DNA of 16,353 nucleotides from Gemmatimonadota bacterium (GTDB taxonomy: Bacteria > Gemmatimonadota > Gemmatimonadetes > Longimicrobiales > UBA6960), in the NCBI GenBank assembly GCA_002712565.1, contig PAUA01000012.1:1-16353 (forward strand). Reading direction: 5' to 3'. The notes beneath the pieces are model-generated. The model searched no databases. It worked only from the letters and a program-made list of their open reading frames with translations, and was not told where the DNA came from. The translations under genes were made by a program, and so were the position numbers. Positions 1 to 7,200 of the stretch are shown here, one piece after another (positions within the stretch are counted from its first letter, which is position 1; every line of letters begins with the position of its first letter).

Positions 1-920
1 ACGGAGTGATCGACCGGATCAAAGAACTGGCGCCCTTTGTGGGTGGCTTCCTGTTGACACAGGTGGAGCATGAAGGTGGCATGTCGGGCTGGAACGAAGA
101 TCTGGTCGCGCAAGCCGTGCAGGCAGCCGGCTCCGTCCGGATCACCGCTGCGGGCGGGATCACAACCGTCGAGGACGTAGGCCGGTTGGATCAGTTGGGG
201 GTCGACGCTCAGGTGGGGATGGCGCTCTACACGAACCGCATGAGCCTGGGCGAGGCAGTGGGCGCTCCTCTCGTCAAAGCGATCGACGGACGACTCTGGC
301 CCACCGTCGTATGTGACGAAGAAGGCCAGGCTCTGGGTCTGGTCTGGAGCACGCGGGAGAGCCTCGAGGCGGCGGTGGGCGAGCGACGGGGAATCTACTG
401 GTCCCGCTCGCGAGATTCGCTCTGGATCAAAGGGGAGACCTCCGGGGCCACGCAGGAACTGCTTCGGGTGGAGCTGGACTGCGACCGCGACGCGCTCCGT
501 TTTATCGTTCGCCAACAAGGCTCCGGATTCTGCCACACGGGAACCCCCGGATGCTGGCCGACGCCCTTCACACTCTCGACGCTCTCCGAGGTGATCACAC
601 AACGGGGTCAAGAAGCACCCGAGGGGTCGGGGACCGCCAAACTGATAGGAGATTCAGCCCTTCTCGCGTCGAAACTGCGCGAAGAGACCGAGGAACTGAT
701 AGAGGCGCTGCAGGCTGACGACGACGGATCCAGCTCCTCGGATGACGCCGGATCCGGGCAAGTGATCCACGAAGCAGCCGACCTCCTCTATTTCACACTG
801 GTCGCTGCAGCGAGCCGTGGTGTCGGAGTGGGTGGGCTCCGCCGGGAACTCGCTCAGCGCAGCCTTCGAGTGCGGCGACGCCCCATGGAGGCCAAACCCG
901 AGGAAGGAGCGGATCGATGA
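1..920 (+). CDS. hisA-hisIE: HisA-HisI-HisE fusion, 5'-truncated by the window
   Basis: This is a histidine biosynthesis protein covering three consecutive early steps. The frame is open to the window start (codons begin at base 3). Numbering from the GTG at 6, residues 1-92 are the C-terminal third of the HisA (ProFAR isomerase) barrel, with AAGGITTVEDV at 48-58 and GMALYTNRM following. Roughly 150 HisA residues must lie upstream. Residues 93-190 are HisI (phosphoribosyl-AMP cyclohydrolase): KGETSG at 142-147, Mg-binding DCDRD at 158-162, and zinc cysteines 159, 176 and 183 in DCD and CHTGTPGC. Residues 213-290 are HisE (phosphoribosyl-ATP pyrophosphatase), with the MazG-like LREETEE and HEAADLLYF helices. 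An acidic/serine-rich loop at 237-251 interrupts HisE. The HisA loop that normally reads SRDGT reads EHEGG, so the catalytic Asp is a Glu. HisIE fusions are common; adding HisA at the N terminus is one I do not know as standard. The GTG at 6 is internal, not the true start. Confidence 0.9.
   Translation, partial: GVIDRIKELAPFVGGFLLTQVEHEGGMSGWNEDLVAQAVQAAGSVRITAAGGITTVEDVGRLDQLGVDAQVGMALYTNRMSLGEAVGAPLVKAIDGRLWPTVVCDEEGQALGLVWSTRESLEAAVGERRGIYWSRSRDSLWIKGETSGATQELLRVELDCDRDALRFIVRQQGSGFCHTGTPGCWPTPFTLSTLSEVITQRGQEAPEGSGTAKLIGDSALLASKLREETEELIEALQADDDGSSSSDDAGSGQVIHEAADLLYFTLVAAASRGVGVGGLRRELAQRSLRVRRRPMEAKPEEGADR
901..909 (+). promoter_or_regulatory. Shine-Dalgarno for hisD
   Basis: AGGAAGGAG sits 7 bases before the ATG at 917, inside the 3' end of the upstream his fusion gene. 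It is a strong match to the anti-Shine-Dalgarno sequence. It fixes the hisD start at the ATG of the ATGA overlap, which suggests translational coupling between the two his genes. Confidence 0.75.
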
Positions 921-2185
921 GCCAGCCCTTGCTCCCGCGCCGTCGGGCCGAAGAGTTTCGGGCCCGAAACAGGGAAGGCGTGCCCGAGGAGATTCTCACG
1001 GAGGCCGCCGCCATCGTCGAGCGTGTCCGCTCCGGCGGCGAGGAGGCCTTGCGTGAATACACCACTCGTTTCGGGGACTGCATGCTTGGGAAGCCCCTCT
1101 ACCTGACGCCGTCGGTCCTCACGAATGCTCTGGAAGAGCTCCCAGGGGACGCACGCAGCCGCCTCGAGCGAATCGCTGATCGGATCCGAACGTTCGCCCA
1201 GTTGCAACTCGCCGCGCTCGCTCCGGTGGACACCACCGTACTTGGCGGCCGGGCCGGCCATCGTATCGATCCGGTCGAAGGCGCAGGTTGCTACGCTCCC
1301 GGCGGCCGTCATCCCCTACCCTCCTCGGTGTTGATGACTGCGATTACCGCACGCGAGGCCGGTGTCCCCTCCGTTTGGGTCGCGAGCCCCAAACCAGCCC
1401 CGATCACCCTGGCGGCAGCGGCCGTAGCAGGAGCCGATGGAGTCCTGGCCGCGGGCGGCGCCCACGCGATCGCGGCCCTGGCCTTCGGGGTCGGACCCAT
1501 CCCCCCGAGCGATGTTGTGGTGGGCCCTGGAAATCTGTACGTGACTGCGGCGAAACAACTGCTGGCCGGACAGACCAAGATCGACATGCTGGCCGGCCCT
1601 TCCGAACTCGTGGTCGTCGCAGACGGGACGGCCGATCCTGCCTGGGTCGCGGCGGATCTGCTCGCGCAAGCGGAGCATGATCCCGCCGCGGTGCCGATCC
1701 TGATTTCGATCGACGAGGACCTCCCCTCTTGGGTGGAAAAGGAGCTCGAGCGGCAGCTCGAGTCTCTCCCGACTGCTGATACGGCAAGGGCAGCACTCGC
1801 GAACGGAGGAGTTATCGTGTGCGAGTCCGAGGAAGACGCCTGTCTAGCCTGCGACGACATCGCGCCCGAGCACTTACAGCTCTCGGTGGCGAACGCCGAA
1901 AGCTGGTCGGATCGAGTCCATCACTACGGCGCTCTCTTCATCGGCTGGCGGGCGGCCGAGGTATTCGGGGACTATGGCGTGGGTCCCAACCACGTCCTCC
2001 CCACGGGGGGCACTGCCAGAGCGCGCGGTGGGCTTTCCGTCATGGACTTCCTTCGCGTGCGCACCTGGATCCAGGCGGACTCGGATATCGATCCCGGCTT
2101 GATCACGGATGTGGCTTGGTTCGCCCGGCAGGAGGGTCTAGAGGCTCACGCCAGGGCCGCCGAGATCAGACGGCTCGATACTTAG
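917..2185 (+). CDS. hisD: Histidinol dehydrogenase HisD
   Basis: HisD is an NAD-dependent, zinc-containing cytoplasmic dimer that oxidises L-histidinol to L-histidine in two steps, the end of the pathway. The protein is 422 residues, the usual family length (about 430). The zinc ligands are visible as Gln251 and His254 (LLAQAEHDP), Asp352 (FGDYGVGPNH) and His411 (EAHARAAEI). The catalytic pair is Glu318-His319 (APEHLQ). All six sit at the E. coli positions minus eight, so the spacing is preserved exactly. The glycine-rich VVGPGNLYVTAAK stretch at 201-213 and the DMLAGPSE stretch at 223-230 are also typical. The ATG overlaps the TGA of the preceding his gene (ATGA) and has a strong ribosome binding site. 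The gene ends at TAG 2183-2185 and is followed by a hairpin. It appears intact, with nothing unusual. Confidence 0.97.
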   Translation: MSQPLLPRRRAEEFRARNREGVPEEILTEAAAIVERVRSGGEEALREYTTRFGDCMLGKPLYLTPSVLTNALEELPGDARSRLERIADRIRTFAQLQLAALAPVDTTVLGGRAGHRIDPVEGAGCYAPGGRHPLPSSVLMTAITAREAGVPSVWVASPKPAPITLAAAAVAGADGVLAAGGAHAIAALAFGVGPIPPSDVVVGPGNLYVTAAKQLLAGQTKIDMLAGPSELVVVADGTADPAWVAADLLAQAEHDPAAVPILISIDEDLPSWVEKELERQLESLPTADTARAALANGGVIVCESEEDACLACDDIAPEHLQLSVANAESWSDRVHHYGALFIGWRAAEVFGDYGVGPNHVLPTGGTARARGGLSVMDFLRVRTWIQADSDIDPGLITDVAWFARQEGLEAHARAAEIRRLDT

Positions 2186-2204
2186 GAAGGCTGTTGAACG
2201 AAAT

Positions 2205-2238
2205 ATCCCCCTGCGACCACTCAGGGCCGCAGGGGGAT
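2205..2238. terminator. Hairpin after hisD, possible terminator
   Basis: A perfect 11-bp inverted repeat (ATCCCCCTGCG at 2205-2215, CGCAGGGGGAT at 2228-2238) encloses a 12-base loop, 19 bases after the hisD stop. On the + strand no T-run follows. Read on the - strand, the stem is followed by ATTTCGTTC, which is closer to an intrinsic terminator. It could end hisD transcription without a U-tract, act in both directions, or belong to the decayed - strand gene nearby. A smaller CCCGA/TCGGG hairpin (2246-2260) follows on the + strand. Confidence 0.5.
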
Positions 2239-2279
2239 GATCGAGCCCGATGGACTCGGGAAACCTGCTGGCTGCCGTC

Positions 2280-2527
2280 CTACTGGTTGTCGTCCTGTGC
2301 CGCCGGTCGGCCCGACCTCTCCGCAACCTGCCTGTCGAAATCTTCCTGTTCCAAGTAGGTCACGTCCACCCAGGCGTGGGCCATTTCACCGACAGTCCGG
2401 TCCCCGGAACTGAACCCGGCGCTAATGCGTAGGGCGTTCTGGTGGACCGGTCCTCAACTGTCCAGCGTCGAAGAACTTCCCTCGTGCCCGGCTGGGAATC
2501 ATTTACCTCGACATCCACCCCGTCCTT
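2280..2527 (-). pseudogene. Coding-like minus-strand remnant, frameshifted
   Basis: I do not recognise this. Reading the - strand, one frame (2527 down to about 2425) gives KDGVDVEVNDSQPGTREVL and continues to VEDRSTRTPY. A second frame (2453 down to the TAG at 2280-2282) gives NALRISAGFSSGDRTVGEM and continues to MAHAWVDVTYLEQEDFDRQ and a hydrophilic C terminus. About 41 of 53 codons in the second frame end in G or C, as in the neighbouring genes. A single frameshift near 2425-2435 would join the two frames, and a TAG at 2528-2530 breaks the chain upstream. A third short coding-like stretch (GWVIRIRGDVFGMR, about 2538-2579) precedes it. It looks like the C-terminal end of a gene convergent with hisD that has decayed. 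The alternative is chance open frames in GC-rich DNA. An intact short ORF from the ATG at 2384 (34 codons) also cannot be excluded. Confidence 0.3.
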
Positions 2528-2629
2528 CTACACATTAACGCATGCCGAAAACGTCACCGCGGATCCGAATTACCCAACCTGAGTAAGCTTCGGGATCCCT
2601 CGCCTAGCCCCGCGTCAGTGGGCACCCCA

Positions 2630-4285
2630 ATGTCAAATCTGAAAATCAAATCCATAACGCCGATCGGCTCGTGGAGCGGGCCGACGGACCTCCTCCTCAC
2701 AACACCTGAGGAGTTCGCTCAGGGACTCCGTCGAATCGGAACTCCCCTGTACGCTGTGGATCATGGAGAGGCGCTTGGACTCGCATCAGGCGGGTCCGTT
2801 GAAATGGGCGGAGATCCCCAAGGAGATCCCCGACTTCACGGGCTCCCTCTCCTGGCTGTGAGCCCCACCTGCAGGCCCCAGAACTTCGGCTCGGCCAGCT
2901 TCGCCCGCGACCACGGCGTGCGCTTCTGTTATCTGGCTGGAGCGATGGCGAACGGCATTGGTTCCGCCGAACTGGTCGAGGCGATGGGCCGCGCGGGCAT
3001 GCTCGCCTTCTTCGGGGCCGCAGGTTTGGGGCCAGACACCGTGGAGGATGCCATCGATCGGATCTCGACACGTTTGGGCGATCTGCCCTGGGGATTCAAT
3101 CTGATCCACAGCCCATACGAGCCGCTACTCGAAGAGGCGATCGCCGACCTTTACTCACGGCGCGGAGTGACTCGTGTATCAGCTTCCGCCTACATGGACC
3201 TGACGCTCCCGCTTGTTCGCTACCGGCTGCACGGTATCCGTTCGGACCCCTCGGGCGCTGTGGTCACCCCGAATCGGCTGGTCGCGAAGGTCTCCCGCAT
3301 CGAAGTGGCGCGTAAGTTCCTCGCTCCGCCGCCATCAACGATGTTGGCCGAACTCGTGGCGCGTGGAGACTTGTCTGAGGAGCAGGCGAGGATGGCCGAA
3401 TCCGTCCCCGTCGCCCAGGACCTGACCAGCGAGGCGGACTCCGGAGGTCACACTGACAATCGGCCGGCGCTCGCCCTTCTTCCGACCATGTTGGCACTAC
3501 GCGATCGAATCCAGGCCGAATACGACTACGCCGTCCCCCTTCGTGTCGGTTCCGCTGGAGGGATATCGACGCCACATTCAGTGGCTGCAGCGTTTGCGAT
3601 GGGAGCGGACTACGTGATGACCGGTTCCATCAACCAAGCTTGCCGAGAAGCGGGCACGTCCGACACGGTGCGGCAGATGTTGGCCAAGGCAGAGCAGGCC
3701 GACGTCACGATGGCCCCGGCGGCCGACATGTTCGAAATGGGCGTCCGGTTGCAGGTGCTCAAGCGCGGAACGATGTTTCCAATGCGAGCCCATCGTTTGT
3801 ATGATTTATACAGGACGCATGCCGGGCTCGAAGAAATTTCCGACGACGAACGAAAGAACCTCGAAGGCACGATTTTCCGTAAACCGTTGGAGGAGATCTG
3901 GAACGAGACGCGACGTTTTTGGGAACAGCGCGACGTTACCCAGACAGAGAGGGCCGAGCGGGATCCGAAACATCGGATGGCGCTGGTGTTTCGGTGGTAT
4001 CTTGGGATGTCGTCCCGTTGGGCCAACCGTGGCGAGCCGGGTCGAGAAATGGACTACCAAGTATGGTGTGGCCCGGCGATGGGAGCGTTCAACGAATGGG
4101 TTCGAGGTAGTGCTCTCGATCCGTGGGAGAATCGGCACGCACCAAGCGTGGCACACAACATGCTACATGGAGCGGCGGTCATCACTCGGGCCGCGGCTCT
4201 ACGAACTCAGGGGGTGGACTTGCCCGCCACATGCGTGGATGTGCTGCCCCGTGATCCAGGCGAACTCGAGGAACTACTGACTTGA
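2630..4285 (+). CDS. pfaD: PfaD-type FMN-dependent enoyl reductase of the PUFA/secondary lipid synthase
   Basis: This is the trans-acting enoyl reductase of PUFA-type synthases, an FMN-binding TIM-barrel protein related to nitronate monooxygenase / 2-nitropropane dioxygenase. It reduces the enoyl-ACP made by the DH domains and so decides where double bonds are removed. The protein is 551 residues from this ATG, close to the usual PfaD length (about 540). Family hallmarks are SPTCRPQNFG near the N terminus, EADSGGHTDNRP at 268-279, the phosphate-binding GGISTP at 310-315 followed by GADYVMTGSINQ, and FEMGVRLQVLKRGTMFPMR from 368. The C-terminal 130 residues form the PfaD-specific helical region (FRWYLGMSSRWANRG). 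A GTG at 2618, in frame, is an alternative start; neither start has a clear Shine-Dalgarno. The ATG was chosen as the better codon. The stop overlaps the TTG start of the next gene, so the three pfa genes form one transcriptional unit with pfaD first. Confidence 0.93.
   Translation: MSNLKIKSITPIGSWSGPTDLLLTTPEEFAQGLRRIGTPLYAVDHGEALGLASGGSVEMGGDPQGDPRLHGLPLLAVSPTCRPQNFGSASFARDHGVRFCYLAGAMANGIGSAELVEAMGRAGMLAFFGAAGLGPDTVEDAIDRISTRLGDLPWGFNLIHSPYEPLLEEAIADLYSRRGVTRVSASAYMDLTLPLVRYRLHGIRSDPSGAVVTPNRLVAKVSRIEVARKFLAPPPSTMLAELVARGDLSEEQARMAESVPVAQDLTSEADSGGHTDNRPALALLPTMLALRDRIQAEYDYAVPLRVGSAGGISTPHSVAAAFAMGADYVMTGSINQACREAGTSDTVRQMLAKAEQADVTMAPAADMFEMGVRLQVLKRGTMFPMRAHRLYDLYRTHAGLEEISDDERKNLEGTIFRKPLEEIWNETRRFWEQRDVTQTERAERDPKHRMALVFRWYLGMSSRWANRGEPGREMDYQVWCGPAMGAFNEWVRGSALDPWENRHAPSVAHNMLHGAAVITRAAALRTQGVDLPATCVDVLPRDPGELEELLT
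4268..4273 (+). promoter_or_regulatory. Shine-Dalgarno supporting the TTG start of the pfaA-type gene
   Basis: GAGGAA lies 8 bases before the TTG at 4282, within the last codons of pfaD. No ATG or GTG gives a usable start before the KS domain begins: the first in-frame Met lies inside the KS (IVGM). The TTG start with TTGA overlap is therefore the best-supported one. Confidence 0.6.
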
Positions 4286-7200
4286 GCGATCGGAAAATAG
4301 ATCAGGCCCCCGCCCAGTCCCCTATAGCCATCGTTGGTATGTCCTGCCTTTTCCCGGGCGCGAGCAGCCTACGGGAATACTGGGCCAACGTGCGGGACGG
4401 CGTCGACGCGATCACGGATGTCCCGGCAAGCCATTGGGCGGTGGGTGACTATTTCGACGCCGACCCCAAGGCGCCAGACATGACCTATGGGCGGCGCGGC
4501 GGGTTCCTCGACGCGGTCGATTTCGACCCGATGGGCTTCGGGATTTCACCCCGGGACCTCGAGGCCACCGACTCCACCCAGCTGCTCGGCATGTACGCCG
4601 CCCGTGAGGCACTGAGGGATGCAGGTTATGGGGCCGACGGCCGAGACTTCGCACGTGAACGCACCAGCGTGATCCTCGGCGTGAGTGGGACACTTCCTCT
4701 GGTGATCCCCCTAGGAGCCCGCCTCGGCCACCCGATTTGGCGACAGGCTCTGGGTGAATCAGGCGTCGATCCGGAGACCACCGAGGAAGTGATCGCCCGG
4801 ATTGCCGAGGGATACGTGCCCTGGCAGGAGAACTCCTTCCCCGGACTTCTCGCCAACGTGGTGGCCGGACGGATCGCCAACAGGCTCGATCTGCACGGAA
4901 CCAACTGCATCGTCGACGCGGCGTGCGCCTCGTCATTGAGTGCCATTCATCTCGCGTCCCTGGAGCTCGAAGCGGGTCGGGCCGACATGGTGCTCAGCGG
5001 GGGCCTGGACACGTTTAACGACATCTTCATGTACATGTGCTTCTCGAAGACACCCGCGCTTTCGGCGTCGGGGAACGCACAGCCGTTCAACCAGGACGCG
5101 GACGGGACGATTCTCGGCGAAGGTGTAGGTGTCGTAGCACTCAAGCGGTTGGCGGACGCCGAGCGGGACGGCGACCGTATCTACGCGATCATCAAAGGCG
5201 TCGGGTCGTCGAGCGACGGCAAGGGTCAGGCGGTCTACGCGCCCTCGCCCGAAGGCCAGGCACGGGCCCTCCGCGTCGCGTATCGGAATGCGGGGGTGAC
5301 ACCCGACACGGTCGGGCTCGTCGAGGCCCACGGCACGGGCACCATCGTCGGTGACGCCACCGAGGCGCGCGGCCTTACCAGCGTGTACGAGGACACCGGC
5401 CGGGAGGGATCGTGGTGCGCTTTAGGTTCAGTCAAGTCGATGATCGGGCATACCAAAGCGGCAGCGGGAGCGGCCGGGCTGATCAAGGCCGTCATGGCGC
5501 TCCACCACAAAGTTCTCCCGCCCACGATCAAGGTCGAGACACCCAACGAAGCCGTCGCTCCGGGAGAGACGCCCTTCTACGTCAACACCGAAAAGCGTCC
5601 CTGGCTGCCCGATGGCGATCATCCTCGCCGGGCCGGCGTGAGTGCATTCGGCTTCGGTGGCAGCAACTTCCACTGCGTGGTCGAAGAGTACGACTCGGAG
5701 GCGACATCAGCCGATTGGGACGGCCGGGATCAGATCTTCGCGTTCTCCGCCGACAGCCGAGAGGCCCTGGAGTCCAAACTAAAGGACTTCGATGCAGGAT
5801 CGACGTGGGCCGAGATCCGTGGTCAGGCGGCTGAAACCAGGGAAGCCTTCGATGCTGCGCACGAGGTGCGGTTGCTCGTCGTTGTAGAGCGTGACGGAAA
5901 ACCCCCGGCGGACCTCATCACCTTGGCGCTGGCCCGGCTCGAAGAAGCCCCGTCCGCGTGGAGCCTGCCGCAGGGCGTGTTTTTCGGGTCCGGTTCGCCA
6001 AAGGGAGGATGGGCGGCCTGTTTCCCCGGCCAAGGAGCCCAGTACGTTGGTATGTTCCGCGAGCTCGTGTGCCGGTTCCCGGTTGCCACCAAGACTTTGG
6101 CCAACGCGACCGAAGCCGCGTCACGGTTGGTCGACAGCCTCTATCCGCACCCCGCGTTCGACGACGATTCACGTGCCGAGCAGGAAGCCGAACTCAGAGC
6201 GACCCAGACCGCGCAACCGGCCATCGGTGCTGTGAGTCTTGGTGCTCTGCGCATCCTCGAACAGTTCGGAATCACCCCCGATGCGACATGCGGACACAGT
6301 TACGGTGAATTGGTCGCCCTCTGCGCGGCGGGCCGCGTAAGTCCGGAGGAACTGTACGAGCTTTCGCGCCTTCGGGGCGAACTCATGGCCGGGGGCGAAG
6401 GCGATCACGGCTCAATGCTGGCCGTAGCCGATGAATCCGATCAAGTGCTGGCCTTCATACAGCAGCACAATCTCGATTTGGTGGTAGCGAACCACAATGC
6501 GCCGTGTCAGGTAGTCCTCTCGGGTGTGACCGACGAAATCGATCGGGCAGCAGAAATCCTGTCCGAGGAAGGCCTCCGGGCCAAGAAGTTGCCCGTTTCG
6601 GCCGCATTTCACAGCGGGTTGGTTGCCGAGGCCACCGCACCGTTCGCAAAAGCCCTCGAGGGTGTCGAGCTGGCCAAGAGTGCGGTGCCGGTATATGCGA
6701 ACACGACAGGCACGAGGTACCCGAGGACCTCCGCTGCAGCACGGAAGGTGCTGGCCAAGCAGATGACCTCACCCGTGGACTTCGTACAATGTGTGAGGGC
6801 CATGTTCGACGACGGCGTCCGAACCTTCGTCGAGGTCGGACCCGGCCGCCGTTTGTCCGGACTCATCAAGGAGATTTTGGCGGACGAAGAGATCACGGTC
6901 GTGGCCGTGGACGCTTCCTCCGGACAGCGCCCGGGCCTGGTAGATCTGGCCCGCATGCTGGCTCAGTTCGCAGCGGCCGGTCATACAGTCGCGCTCGACC
7001 GGTGGGACGAAGGTGCCCTCGAGGCCTGGCGAAGTGAAGTGGGCCGAGAGAAACCCGCCCTTACCGTGAAGATCAGTGGAGCGAATCACGTGACCGACCG
7101 CCCCAAGCGTCCCCCGAGGGTCGCGGCACCCACACCTTCACCTTTAAGGGCCACCGTGGAGCCAGCCTCCACGGTCACGTCCGACCCGCAGGTCCTTGCT

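Larger units (their letters stand above)
2186..2629. other. Intergenic region between the his and pfa blocks
   Basis: This 440-base gap is the only substantial non-coding stretch and separates two unrelated operons. It holds the hairpin at 2205-2238 and the possible minus-strand remnant at 2280-2527. The promoter of the pfa operon should lie here, most likely in the AT-richer 2490-2590 part, but I see no convincing -35/-10 pair, operator or riboswitch. A + strand ORF at 2250-2432 with a hydrophobic N terminus has no ribosome binding site and is probably the complement of the remnant. Confidence 0.6.

Noticed and set aside
854..1860. Several minus-strand open frames over hisD
   Set aside because: hisD carries all catalytic residues at the expected spacing in the + frame; the antisense frames lack domains and ribosome binding sites.
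2250..2432. A 60-codon + strand ORF with a hydrophobic N terminus
   Set aside because: It has no Shine-Dalgarno, starts within a small hairpin, and is antisense to the better coding-like minus-strand frame. The hydrophobic stretch probably arises from complementing Asp/Gln/Asn codons.
2561..2598. Two GGATCC hexamers upstream of pfaD
   Set aside because: They are short palindromes expected by chance at this GC content, with no further symmetry to suggest an operator.
2490..2600. AT-richer stretches that might be a sigma-70 promoter for the pfa operon
   Set aside because: No hexamer pair with acceptable match and 16-18 base spacing could be found by eye.
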